Below, piece by piece: positions 23,020 to 34,665 of a DNA stretch of 64,000 nt. The stretch is from NCBI GenBank assembly GCA_035578905.1, contig JAQJVL010000126.1, forward strand, positions 1,145,987 through 1,209,986. The letters are read 5' to 3'. The position numbers and the translations under genes are program-made. The notes beneath the pieces were generated by a model. It ran no database searches. It was given only the letters and a program-made list of their open reading frames with translations, and was not told where the DNA came from. Within the stretch, counting starts at the first letter, position 1. Each line of letters begins with the position of its first letter. Source of the DNA: Stictocephala bisonia. Lineage: Eukaryota; Arthropoda; Insecta; Hemiptera; Membracidae.

Positions 23020-25262
23020 TTAGAAGTCAATGTGGTTCAGAGTAAAAAAATCATCTACAGAATAGAAGGGGTTTTCCAGGAGCCATATGTAAAACTTAGA
23101 TAAAAATTGTTTTTGACTGTACTTCAAAACTAAATGGGAAAGGAAATTGTATACTTTCAAGCACAATACCACATGGCTATCAAGAGACTTCGTCAATCTA
23201 GAAAAGTGTATTGATGTGTTCAGTTTCTGTCTGGTGTTGTGAGAATGATTTTTGTAATTAAAATGTAGCAAATGAGGATTTTGAAAAACATAGGAAATGA
23301 GATCGAATAGGTATAAGTTAATAATAGTTGGAATTTTCAAATACTGGAAAAGGGGTTTGCAATGTTCAAATAAACTTGATTCTGAAACTACTCTAATTGC
23401 TTTTTTTTGGATAACTAATATTTCCTTAATGCGTTTTGAATTCCCCCAGAAAATCAGACCATATCTAAAAATAGATTGGAAATAAGCGTAATATGCTATT
23501 TTTACATAATTTATGGTAACACAAGATGTTAAACGCCTTAAGAGGTAAATTACTCTTGACAGTCTATTGGATATATGCTCTATATGTTCATTCCAATTTA
23601 GATTCTGGTCAATGAAAACACCCAAAAACTTAACACTAGATGAGAAGTTGTTGAGGCAATTATAATTGACTGAACCTGATCTCACGCTAAACAATATATT
23701 TTTTGTCTTATCATTATTTAGAAGAAATCCATTGGCCTGGAACCATTTGGATGCATTCATAATAGTGTTTTCAGATAGTAATTTAATTTCTTCTATGTCT
23801 TTACCAATGTTGACAAATGTTGTGTCGTCAGCGTACAATATAGTAGAAGATGCAGACAAACATTGAGGGAGGTCATTTATGCATATTAAAAATAAAAAGG
23901 GTCCAAGTACGGACCCTTGGGGAACTCCACAATGTAAAGAGACTTCATTCGACCATTGGCCATTTATAAAAGTTTTTTGTTTGCGATTTGTAAGATATGA
24001 CTTGAAAAAATTTAGAGGTAACCCGTTCACACCATAATGAGATAATTTTTTGAAAAGGTCGCTATGATTCACACAATCAAATGCTTTGCTCAGGTCACAG
24101 AAGGTGGCCTGGGCAAGATTTTTATTTTCAAACGTTTGAATAATAGTTCTAATAAGACTGTCAATTGCATTTGATGTAGATTTGCCTTTCCTGAATCCGA
24201 ATTGTGATGTGCTTAAAAATTGGTTTGTTTCAAAGAATTCATTAATCTGGTCAAAAACTAAAATTTCAATTAATTTGGATAAGATTGGAATAATTGATAT
24301 CGGGCGATAGCTGTCTAGCTTATCTTTTGGCCCTTTTTTATATACTGGGCACACTCTAGAGATTTTTAGTGGATCAGGAAAAACTCCTTCCTTCAGACAT
24401 AGATTTATGCAGGAAGTAAGGGGATTGACAAAACTTGGGAGTATGAATTTAATGAGATTATTTGACATGCAGTATATGTCACTGCTGTCCGAATTACTGA
24501 GGCGTTTACTAGCTGAAAGCACGTCATCTGGTGTAATGGCAGTCCAACTAAAGGCAACTGGAGTTACGTCAGAGCGATTTAGAAAGACACAACAGTTATC
24601 AACATTAGATTTAAAATTATTAATTTTGGTTTTTAATTCGGAGACAGACTCAATACAGAAATCATTATACTCATTAGGCGTGAAACATATTTGATCTTGT
24701 TTTAATGTTCCCTGATTGCTCCTGATAACGTTCCAAGCAGCTTTACATTTATTTTTGCTGCGCTCAATGTATTTTATATTTTGAGACATCTTTGCTTCCT
24801 TAATGGATTTTCTGTACTGTTTTTTTAGGGTAGCAAAGCTGTGCTTGACAGCCTTATTATCGGTGCTTTTTGCCACACCATGTAGAAAAAACAGCCTGTC
24901 TCTCATCTTTAGTAGATCTGGTGAAAACCAGTTAGGACGCGGCTTAGTAGGTTTATTTGACTTAAGTAACTTTAATTTTTTATAAAAGTTGATGTTATTT
25001 AAAATTAAAGAGAAAAGGTGTTGAAAAATACAGGTAGCTCCTTTGCCTCGGTACTCTGATAGCAAATGGTCCCAGTCGTAAGAGTGTAAATGGAGTGATA
25101 TATCGTTATAAACCGATTTTGGAATAATGAATGTAGATTTATTGGCAGAGAATGTGGACGTTTTAGGTGTTTGCTTGTTGTTGGCGTGGAGGCCTAGAAG
25201 AATACAATCATGATCTGAATAAGGAAATGGAATAATTTTGCATGATGTTTTATTGACTGACT
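23020..25262 (-). pseudogene. LINE ORF2 reverse transcriptase, long open frame
   Basis: The frame is open from the TAA/TAG-free region near 25262 down to the stop at 23022-23020. The usable RT part spans about 681 codons from 25065, where the first codon is a TTG, so this is not a true start. Counting from there: a linker with Lys/Cys-rich SKNKCKAAWNVIRS (about 103-116), RT entry RVCPVYKKGPKDKLDSYRPI (237-256), GFRKGKST (290-297), FCDLSKAFDCVNH with catalytic Asp 324, GVPQGSVLGP (380-389), YADDT with Asp 413/414, then FLGVFIDQNLNWNEHI and a C-terminal tail ending LNHIDF. Upstream in the same frame is PFPYSDHDCILLGLH, holding the SDH box of the endonuclease. All RT catalytic residues are intact, but the protein lacks the N-terminal half of the endonuclease and is cut by frameshifts upstream, so autonomous movement is unlikely. 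Confidence 0.9.
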
Positions 25263-25600
25263 GTTAATAAATACGTTGTCGAGGCAGTTATAGCCTCTTG
25301 TCGCAGCCTTATTAAGACAATAACAATTATGCTGCCTCAATATATTTTTGAAGATAGTTACGGTTTTTTTATTTGTATTTACATCAAATTTTGAGTTAAT
25401 ATCACCCCCTACAATAATATTATAGCTGGACCAGGAGCCCAAGAAACTCAAGAAGGTTGTCAAGTGTTTTAATAAACTCATACGCATCACCCGAGGGAGA
25501 GTGGTATAAAGAAACAGCTATAAGTTTAATTTCCTCAACAATAATGGCTGAGGCTTCAAAGTTAAATTCCTGGCAGAAATTAAATATATAGGCATACATC
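25263..25600 (-). pseudogene. Broken AP endonuclease domain of the LINE
   Basis: Two more frames carry the rest of the endonuclease: ASAIIVEEIKLIAVSLYHSP (about 25555-25495) and YNIIVGGDINSKFDV with RGYNCLDNVFIN (about 25430-25265). These match the GDFN-like and T-R-x-x-LD blocks of LINE AP endonucleases, just before the SDH box in the RT frame. One frameshift lies near 25440 and one near 25235-25265. The N-terminal catalytic part is absent. Confidence 0.8.
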
Positions 25601-25706
25601 CATACATACATACAATCCAAATGCAGTGTCTACGAAGTTCCCTCCAAGGTGATAAAGCACGGGGACTAGACAAACATACACACTACACTTCACAACAACC
25701 ATATAC

Positions 25707-25837
25707 AACATGTTTGTGTAGATGTAATTTCGTTTTTAGCACTTGAAAAAGGCTTGGGTTTTACCAAATCGAAACGTCGTGATTGTTATTTTTCACGTAA
25801 TGATGGCAAATGTCCAACTACCTTTGTTTCCCTCATC
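25707..25837 (-). repeat. 131-bp inverted repeat, right copy
   Basis: Inverted match to 22235-22365. It contains AAATCGAAACGTCGTG, a GAAACGTC motif like those found at the ends of some retroelements. Confidence 0.9.
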
Positions 25838-26480
25838 TTCTTCTTAAACTTGCAAGTACATATAAGACCACATGTTTTAAACACTTGTTGATATGACAAT
25901 TTTTTTGCCCACTGAAATACCTAATTATTCTTCCACTGTTCGAAATAAGTGGTATAAAACACTAAGTATTCTTCCAATCTTCAAAATAAGTAGTATAAAA
26001 TATTAAATTATTGATTTTTTTCTTCAAAATAAGTAGATAAGAATACTTTATTATTGGTCCAATCTTCAAAATTATTATGTGGTATAAAATACTAAATCAT
26101 TCACACACTCAAAACAAATTGTAGAAAATCACAAAAGTGTCCTCTTATCAAATATTTGGCAAACGAACTGCAATCCGTTCTATTATTTAGTGTGTTTACC
26201 TTTACAAAGGCATGAGAAATTAATTTGTAAAAAATTGTACCTTGATCCAAAGGCACCATCATATTAATTGAAAATATACCCCCTCCCCCATCAATATGTC
26301 TATCAGTCAATATCATCACATATATTATATTTAATATAGCATAAGTATTCTGGTCCAATAAACATTGAATAATAATTGTGGTCAGTTGGAAGAAACTACT
26401 TATTTTACGACCGTCCGACATTATAATCTATGGTTTTAAGCAGACGGCTTCCTCCTCAACGTCACCACAACCAATTCCTT
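25838..26480. other. Non-coding stretch
   Basis: AT-rich. Degenerate ~55-65 bp repetition of AATAAGTAGTATAAAATA-like phrases with CTTC(C/A)AA at 25920-26100; too decayed to define a unit. The minus ORF at 26101-26421 is not recognisable. Confidence 0.45.
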
Positions 26481-26489
26481 GAATTTAGA

Positions 26490-27110
26490 CATATCTTCTC
26501 GGTATAAGAAATTATCAGATGATACTCCTGCAATATCTTACTCGGGCATTTCTATTTGAGACTAAGTTTCTAGTAGTCATCATAGATAAAGCATTGTCCT
26601 GGAAAAGTCACATACAGCAGTTGCTGAAGAGGCTGAGATCAGCGGAGTATGCCGTAGTGAAAGATACGTGTAGTTTAGAGATCTTGCTAGACGTCTACAG
26701 AGGCTAGTTTGAAAGCTTAACTCACTATGGGATAGAGTTTTGGGGGAATATCTTCTCCAAATATCCATATATATACAAAGTCTTAAAATAGCAAATAAAT
26801 TATTAGAAGAATATTAGGTTTACGCCTCAAAATGGCGAGAAGTATTTTGCAATGTAGACAACTTGTAGTACCATGTATATATAAATTATATTCAGTTTTA
26901 TCCTTGACTTTCAATAACTTTAATTTGTCTTCTTTCCAAATATAAAAAATCTAATAGGTAAACGAGAGCAGGAGGAATTTATTATTTTATCTAATCCACA
27001 TAAACTGGGAAATTTGAAAAGGGGGCACATTAATCTTGAATTAGGTTAATTAATAACATTTCCCAAACGATTTAAGGTTACTACCTTAATGTAAGTATAA
27101 CATTTTTAAA
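26490..27110 (+). pseudogene. LINE C-terminal RT relic (family C)
   Basis: Broken frames match the thumb and C-terminal region of a jockey/R1-like polyprotein: FLVVIIDKALSWKSHIQQLL and KRLRSAEYAVVK (about 26560-26665), ESLTHYGIEFWGN (from about 26712), an RFTPQNG-like phrase (about 26818), then KREQEEFIILSNPHKLGN (about 26960). At least four stops or shifts. Neither the YADD box upstream nor a 3' tail can be found, so both ends are lost. It differs in sequence from the relics at 19-25 kb. Confidence 0.8.
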
Positions 27111-27835
27111 AGTAGTGCTTTTTACTCTATAAAGGAGTATCTTCAATTTAAAAGTTAGGCATGGTATATTTTTATCTCATATGTATCTGATTTATCTAGA
27201 TGTACTAAGATACTGTATGTGTATTTTCATTTCTTGAAAAAGTTTAATTTAGCTATTCAATTATGATTAATTTAGTAGACCATTAGATTTAAGATAACTT
27301 GACGATCTATAATATTTCTATCAAATATATTGTATAGATATAAATATATGATTATGATCCGTCTTCAGAACTTTGATAATTTTGGTAGCATGTTATATTT
27401 GTTACGTATTGGTAGCATGTTATATTTGTTAGTTAATTCATTTAAATCAGCCGTGCAGGGTTGCATCTTACACAGATATCAGAGATAAACCTTATAAGTT
27501 ATATAACTAAAGTATCCGATTTAAAGTAACTAGTCAGGGATTTGATAAAATATTGCTGTGCTTCAAAGAAAAAGCAAATAAAATCTATTTTATCCTGGAT
27601 TCATTATGTTGCGCCCAAGAAGGATAACGTGGTTCATTAGTATGGGTCGAGTTGAATATGTTTATTTAACTTTTTTTGAAGTTATACTTCTTTGCGCCCG
27701 TTAGACACTTTGGGATGGGATGTTGGTCGAGAAACCGCGTCACGCTGAAAAGTAAGAACAAATTTTTAAGAACTATCGATTAATCGATTGTACGTTTTTT
27801 GTATGCTTTTTTTTTAAAAAAAATCCCAGATTCTT
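27111..27835. other. Non-coding stretch
   Basis: AT-rich. A short direct duplication of TTTGGTAGCATGTTATATTTG-like sequence (about 27380-27430) and the near-palindrome GAAGTTATACTTCTTTG at 27679-27695, whose inverse CAAAGAAGTATAACTTC recurs at about 28481. Confidence 0.5.
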
Positions 27836-27997
27836 TTGAAGCCGGAATTAACAGTACCAAGTTTCAACACCGATAGCGCTGCAAGACAGTAGGGTCACCG
27901 AATCCACAATATATACATACACTGATTCATTTCGACGACACTACTGTCTTGCAGCGCCGCTGGTGGCTAAGCTAGGAATTACTAATCCCGGCTTCAA
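27836..27997. mobile_element. MITE, 162 bp
   Basis: The ends TTGAAGCCGG and CCGGCTTCAA are exact inverts. The arms match for about 60 bp, including GCGCTGCAAGACAGTAG inverted as CTACTGTCTTGCAGCGC. AT-rich loop of about 45 bases. Non-autonomous, no ORF. Confidence 0.9.
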
Positions 27998-29640
27998 TAA
28001 GATTTACCCCCTCCACTGCCCATGTCCAGACCTGTGTATATGATTGTGGTTGCCGGATAGCATCAGTAGGTTTCTTATATTCGTTGATGTGTCATGTGCC
28101 TCAGTGTTTTGATAGTTTGAGTTTTGATTTATGTCTGAGTTTTTGGTGGTTTTTGAATAATATTTTGATATATTTTAAATTATTTTGGTGAAGTATTGAT
28201 GGCGTTTCAATGATTTGTTTCTTGGGTTATATCAATTATTTATAGTTAACCGGCCTCAATTATAGGTCTATTTGGACTTTCATTCATTCTTCTAGGCAAT
28301 TCGCCCTAAATATAATGCATATCTTATTTTGTGATAGTGATAATATAGGTGTATAATATAATAATGAAGTCACGTATAATATATTGAAGATAAATATATT
28401 GAATAATATTGAAAAATGTCTTATATTTCATTTATATATCCTGTCTGTTTGTGTGCGTGAGTGTGTGTATGAGAATGGCCAAAGAAGTATAACTTCTACC
28501 GTGTGGTCCGACGCACACCCAATTTTTTCATACAACAATTTACTTATAAAACATGGTTTAAATTAAACAAATGAAATAACTAGGCACCCTTCCTAAACTT
28601 ACCTGTTTTGAGATTATCATCGCATATAAGTCCATATTGTCTTTTTGAGTCCAAACGAGCCTAATAATCAGTTTCTTAGAAAAATTAATTACCTATTTCT
28701 TAGGAGCAGCAATCTTAAAAACTAGTTATAAATAAAGAAAGCGCCTAGTTTATTTCAGCAATTAGTTTATAGATTAGTCAGCTTAGTTTATTTATTTATA
28801 AATAAAACTTCTACGTCTTATTTAAAGTGAGCGAATAGTCTTGATCACCCTCCACATCTTCTAAATAACATCTGTACCATTTTTAACGGCCAAGATCAAT
28901 CATTTTGCAGTGCGATTTATTCCTGTCCACACAGTCAGCCATCGTCGATAGATTTTAAAGAGTTCACATTTCATCAGAGAGTGTAGGCCCTTCTCATGTC
29001 TTATCCTCTTTTTTATTTTTGAAAATTGTATTATTTACTGGTCTCATGTATTTGAAGTAGATTATGTCAACGAATTAAGATGATAGTTAAAGTGAATAAA
29101 GAATTACTAAGAGTTCAAGAAAATATTAAAAAATGGGCTATATTGGTTATTATATTTGTTGATAAGTTTAAAAGAGAATTAATTTGAAACAACTGGTTGA
29201 ATTGATTATTTAAAAATACAATAACTAGTATAAAATGAAAATACCTTTCAAAGTTGAAAATAAAATCTGGTGATCCATACACTTACGTACCCTTTTCGTG
29301 TGCTGTACAACTTCAAAGTTAAATACAGAATCAATAATCCCTTAAGTTCAATTCAAAATATTGCTTAGAGGATCTGATCAGGAGTAAACACGTTTTATTA
29401 CATTCTACGCACAATTCTGGGGAAATATCTCCCCTTCAATGTGATTGTGTATGTATTGTGTAAGAGGATGTCGTACAGTAATAAGACACATCCAATTGAC
29501 TCTGGAGATTAACAATATATATCTGAGTACAGATGTTTATAGCATAATAAACAATATACTACATTTATAATCTAGAATTATTTTGGTGGAAATAAGTATG
29601 GACAAAATATATTGAGGCATCTAATTGCTATGATGTACGT
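27998..29640. other. Non-coding stretch
   Basis: AT-rich, no supported gene. The plus ORF at 28384-28566 has no recognisable content. Confidence 0.5.
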
Positions 29641-29832
29641 GTACTACTGTACGTGTATGGATGGGCGGGTGGGTTATTACAAATCTACGTAAATGGCTGG
29701 GTGGGTCATTACCACTGTACGTGTATGGGTGGGCGAGTTGGTCATTACCACTATACGTGAATGGATGGGTCATTTCCACTGTACGTATATGGGTTCAGCA
29801 GTATGGGGGTAGGTGGGATATTACTACTGTAC
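29641..29832. repeat. G-rich minisatellite family, third locus
   Basis: About five degenerate units with TACTGTACGTGTATGG, GGGTGGGTCATTACCACTG and related variants. It ends abruptly at CTGTACG, where the LINE tail begins. Confidence 0.8.
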
Positions 29833-30225
29833 GTTTATTTTTTATTTATTTATTTAAGTCTCACAAAACGCCTCACAAGCACAAGTGCTCTGGCAAAGAC
29901 TTGTCAATGTACATTTTACATAGTTCAGTAAGTATACAATTGTTAATTAAAAGTTAAATATAAAAAATAAACATTAAAAACATATAGCATATTATAATAA
30001 TAATATAATAGTCTCTTATTTGTTAATAATAATTTTCCAGCAGTGAGACCAGACACCTCTAAGATCCCGAAGAGGAAGCCAAATATTTCGGTACACTATA
30101 AAAACAATGTGAAAGAAGATACTCCTTTGCAAGTTTTTTAAATTTGAGAGGTGATTCTTCATTCTTCATGGAAAATGGCAGATAGTTGTATATCTTTAGG
30201 CAAGCATAAAGGCGTTTATGTGTGA
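29833..30225 (-). mobile_element. 5'-truncated LINE 3' end (family D)
   Basis: The left edge TTTATTTTTTATTTATTTA is a minus-strand AATAAA-rich tail. On the minus strand from about 30210 to the stop at 30059 it encodes LKIYNYLPFSMKNEE, then KKLAKEYLLSHCFYSVPKYL, the typical last 50 residues of a LINE ORF2. The remainder is 3' UTR. The 5' end joins directly to the 62-bp array. Confidence 0.8.
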
Positions 30226-32470
30226 GTGGGTTATTGGGTAAACAATCCACACAAACACGTGATGGCCCACTCATACACTCACATGTACTCACCACATGGG
30301 TAAACAATCCACACAAACACGTGATGGCCCACTCATACACTCACATATACTCACCACATGGGTAAACAATCCACACAAACACGTGATGGCCCACTCATAC
30401 ACCCACATATACTCGCCACATGGGTAAACAATCCACACAAACGATGGCCCACTCCTACACCCACATATACTCGCCACATAGGTAAACAATCCACACAAAC
30501 ACGTGATGGCCCACTCATTCACTCACATATACTCGCCACATGGGTAAACAAGCCACACAAACACGTGATGGCTCACTCATACACTCACATATACTCGCCA
30601 CATGGGTAAACAATCCACACAAACACGTGATGGCCCACTCATACACTCACATATACTCACCACATGGGTAAACAATCCACACAAACACGTGATGGCCCAC
30701 TCATACACCCACATATACTCGCCACATGGGTAAACAATCCACACAAACACGTGATGGCCCACTCATACACTCACATATACTCACCACATGGGTAAACAAT
30801 CCACACAAACACGTGATGACCCACTCATACACTAACATATACTCGCCACATGGGTAAACAATCCACACAAACACGTGATGGCTCACTAATACACTCACAT
30901 GTACTCGCCACATGGGTAAACAATCCACACAAACACGTGATGGCCCACTCATACACCCACATATACTCGCCACATGGGTAAACAATCCACACAAACGATG
31001 GCCCACTCCTACACCCACATATACTCGCCACATAGGTAAACAATCCACACAAACACGTAATGGCCCACTCATTCACTCACATATACTCGCCACATGGGTA
31101 AACAAGCCACACAAACACGTGATGGCTCACTCATACACTCACATATACTCGCCACATGGGTAAACAATCCACACAAACACGTGATGGCCCACTCATACAC
31201 TCACATATACTCACCACATGGGTAAACAATCCACACAAACACGTGATGGCCCACTCATACACCCATATATACTCGCCACATGGGTAAACAATCCACACAA
31301 ACACGTGATGGCCCACTCATACACTCACATATACTCACCACATGGGTAAACAATCCACACAAACACGTGATGACCCACTCATACACTAACATATACTCGC
31401 CACATGGGTAAACAATCCACACAAACACGTGATGGCTCACTAATACACTCACATGTACTCGCCACATGGGTAAACAATCCACACAAACACGTGATGGCCC
31501 ACTCATACACCCACATATACTCGCCACATGGGTAAACAATCCACACAAACACGTGATGGCCAACTCATAAACTCACATATACTCGCCACATGGGTAAACA
31601 ATCAACACAAACACGTGATGGCCCACTCATACACTCACATATACTCGCCACATGGGTAAACAATCCACACAAACACGTGATGGCTCATTAATACATTCAC
31701 ATATACTCGCCACATGGGTAAACAACCCAAACAAACACGTGATGACCCACTCATACACTCACATATAATCACCACATGGGTAAACAATCCACACAAGCAC
31801 GTGATGGCCCACTCATACACCCACATGTACTCGCCACATGGGTAAACAATCCCCACAAACACGTGATGACCTACTCATACACCCACATATACTCGCCACA
31901 TGGGTAAACAATCCACACAAACACGTGATGGCCCACTCATACACTCACATATACTCGCCACATGGGTAAACAATCCACACAAAAACGTGATGACCCACTC
32001 ATACACTCACATATACTCGCCACATGGGTAAACAATCCACACAAACACGTGATGGCCCACTCATACACTCACATATACTCGCCACATGGGTAAACAATCC
32101 ACACAAACACGTAATGACCCACTCATTCACTCACATATACTCGCCACATGGGTAAAAAATCCACACAAACACGTGATGGCCAACTCATACACTCACATAT
32201 AATCCCCACATGGGTAAACAATCCAAACAAACACGTGATGACCCACTCATACACTCACATATACTCGCCACATTGGTAAACAATCCACACAAACACGTGA
32301 TGACCCACTCATACACTCACATATACTCGCCACATGGGTAAAAAATCCACACAAACACGTGATGGCCCACTCATACACTCACATATACTCACCACATGGG
32401 TAAACAATCCACACAAACACGTGATGGCTCACTCATACACTCACATATACTCGCCACATGGGTAAACAAT
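30226..32470. repeat. 62-bp minisatellite with higher-order structure
   Basis: About 36 copies of a 62-bp unit with CACATGGGTAAACAATCCAC, ACAAACACGTGATGGCCCAC and TCATACACTCACATATACTC. Variants recur in the same order: a unit with a 4-base deletion (ACAAACGATGG), an AACAAGCC unit, then an ACTAACATATAC unit. The block at 30358-30911 is thereby duplicated at 30912-31465, a period of 554 bp (nine units). Nearly every unit carries the palindrome CACGTG. ORFs on both strands here are by-products of the repeats. Confidence 0.95.
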
Positions 32471-33609
32471 CAGGTGTCTATGACACATTTAGCCATTACA
32501 ATTTCCTCCTTCTTCATCATGGAATCTGTAATACTATACTCCCTCTGACTGGAGGACTTTTATTCAACTTTGTTTTTATTTATTCATTATAAGTCACTAA
32601 TCGTCAAGATATGGGTGAGTATAGCTTTTTAATAAGTGCGGTGGGTGTATGCGTGTAAATGAATGTAGTCTCTGTTACAAACTTATAAAGAATAAAGAAT
32701 AATGTAGTCTTATAAAGAATAGCCGAATAGGCTATTCTTTATAAGACCCATTAATTAATAGTACAATGACAATAAACAGTCGGTGGCTATCAGCTAATTC
32801 CTTTAGCTGCTACTAACTTCTCTTATGTGCTTTAAAATAATTTACATACAAAGCTTCATCTACTTATCCATTTTATTACTAGTACAATAACTTTCTGGAT
32901 TATTTAGGATAATTGTCTCAAATAACCTAGACAGAGGTGTGTTCTATTCCAACTACAAATGAATTAAAATATCCGTCCTTATTTGATTTATAATCAGTTA
33001 ATAAAACTTTACATGGGTCTACCTGAATTAGGAAACAACATAATTTTCAAGAGTCATCAAAAGAAAAGTTCGAAAAGCTTTCGAGTTATTTATTTGCGTA
33101 TTCTTGCATAAAGCGTTCGAAAATTACATCAGAACTAGAAGTTAAAAAAATGCCGTATAAATTCACTTGATAATTCAAATAATTATGTTTTAATCCATTC
33201 TTGTATTGGCATATTTTTTGTAGTAAAGAATGGCACAGTAAAAATAAGACTCCAGAAAACCTTATACGCCATGTTTATTTTAATTTAGTATTACTAACTT
33301 AAACGTATGTTTTAATTTTAAATCAGAATACTACACGCTGCAGTTTGATTTTATTCATTTGAAATACTTGACGTCTTTAGAGGCGAAAATAAATGTTACT
33401 ATCAAAATCTGTTATAATTTTAAAATATTCAGAAAATTTAAATATAAGGGGTGTTAAGTAACCATCTATAGAAAAACGCATTTAAAAAATCTTGGTTTAT
33501 GACACTGGGCTGTTGTCGTATTGTAAACAGTCATGATGAAATATTGATAATAATAATTTAAGAAACTTCCATGTATGGTGTTTGACAATTCAGTGCTGAG
33601 ATTGATAGT
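32471..33609. other. Non-coding stretch
   Basis: AT-rich; the only structure seen is the hairpin at 32707-32747. Confidence 0.5.
32707..32747. repeat. Perfect 18-bp hairpin
   Basis: GTCTTATAAAGAATAGCC, loop GAATA, GGCTATTCTTTATAAGAC. It is preceded by two partial direct copies of the arm (CTTATAAAGAATAAAGAATA at 32682-32701), suggesting local template switching. Confidence 0.9.
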
Positions 33610-33803
33610 TTAGAGTTTATTTAATTGAAATTTGTTATGAATGCAATCCCGACTTTGGAGCGTTTTTTGGGAATTGGCAAGAGTTGAACCGAGTTCAAGT
33701 CCATGGAAGTCACATTTATCCAGGTGCTCCATTCTGGGGTTCTTTTCAACTGGGCAGATATTATTTAGAGATTTCTGATATAAAAGTTTGTTGACATGAC
33801 CAA
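33610..33803 (-). CDS. Candidate terminal exon, unknown protein
   Basis: A minus-strand open frame ends in TAA at 33612-33610. It is preceded by a T-rich tract and an acceptor-like TTTTTTGATTATTTAG at about 33819-33804. The ~64 residues have mixed composition (VEKNPRMEHLDKCDFHGLEL in the middle), and the DNA is less AT-rich than the flanks. No domain or family recognised. A chance ORF or an old transposon fragment is as likely. Confidence 0.2.
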
Positions 33804-33822
33804 CTAAATAATCAAAAAACAA

Positions 33823-34652
33823 ATTCCAATTTCACAATAATAATTTAGGTCCCTTCATTGTACTATCCACTGGGATTTTATTAAAAATCATTTTCTATTT
33901 TTTAGGGGATGTATTATTTCTTATTACACAACAAACAGTTACTGTCCGTATTATGTAAACTACAATTAATTATGTACTCCTTTTATAATGCAAAAGTATG
34001 TCGAATAATAAAAAAATATCAAATATTTTAAAACAAATGGTTCTAGCTTCACAAACTTGCAGCTCAAGATTCATCTGAAAAATACATATAGTTATAGTTG
34101 GTTAAAGGTGTAGTTATTAATGATTAATATTTAACATTATTATTATGGTTATTTACGTATGGGAATAATATAATTCTATGAATTAGTCAATGATGTTTTT
34201 TGACATGGTTTCTTTCTGGACTCATTCCAATTCTTGAATTATCCCTCTGATTTTCACCTGATGTTTTCTAGTTCAACTCTCAAGTTTTCTAGTTAAATTT
34301 TCTGTCAACTTCTAACAAACTTTCCAATAAAAATTTTTTTGCCTGAATGTATTATTGTTTGAAATATCAGGAAGTGTTGGCTGCTGATTTTAGACCTTCT
34401 TATATTTCACTAATTCCTTTTATCAGTTTTCTGTTTTAGTCCTGTTTTGATTTCCATGCATCTGCTTTGTTAATCTTGAGAGTTTTTAATATTATTTCAG
34501 TCTTGATTTTCTCTTACTTCAAGTTTGTGTAACCATAATTTAAAAAGCGTATATAGTTATTATTAATCGAAACCTAAATTAATACAAGCATAACTATACG
34601 AAACGGTAAACTCACAGTTATGTAAAATAATAAAAATATAATTGGCATAAGT
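33823..34652. other. AT-rich non-coding stretch
   Basis: Nothing supported. A loose repetition of TTTTCTAGTT(C/A)AA(C/A)T(C/T) occurs near 34265-34310. Confidence 0.5.
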
Positions 34653-34665
34653 TTGATCATTATTA

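Larger units (their letters stand above)
22836..25610 (-). mobile_element. 5'-truncated LINE with microsatellite tail (family B)
   Basis: On the minus strand the element ends in a 3' UTR with AAATAAATGA followed by (ATT)n, seen on the plus strand as (ATA)n at 22836-22860. Simple-repeat tails are typical of several non-LTR clades (for example I, CR1/L2, RTE). It contains a partial AP-type endonuclease and a complete RT region. The 5' end lies near 25590-25610, inside the endonuclease, next to an ATAC-rich stretch. Clade not determined; no RNase H motif seen. Confidence 0.9.

Noticed and set aside
23020..25065. Intact functional LINE
   Set aside because: The element is truncated inside the endonuclease domain and has two frameshifts there, although the RT frame itself is open.
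30059..31862. Many long ORFs on both strands in the 62-bp array
   Set aside because: They follow the repeat phase, switch frames at the 4-base deletion units and encode low-complexity repeats. Only the C-terminal LINE part of the 30059-30340 frame is real.
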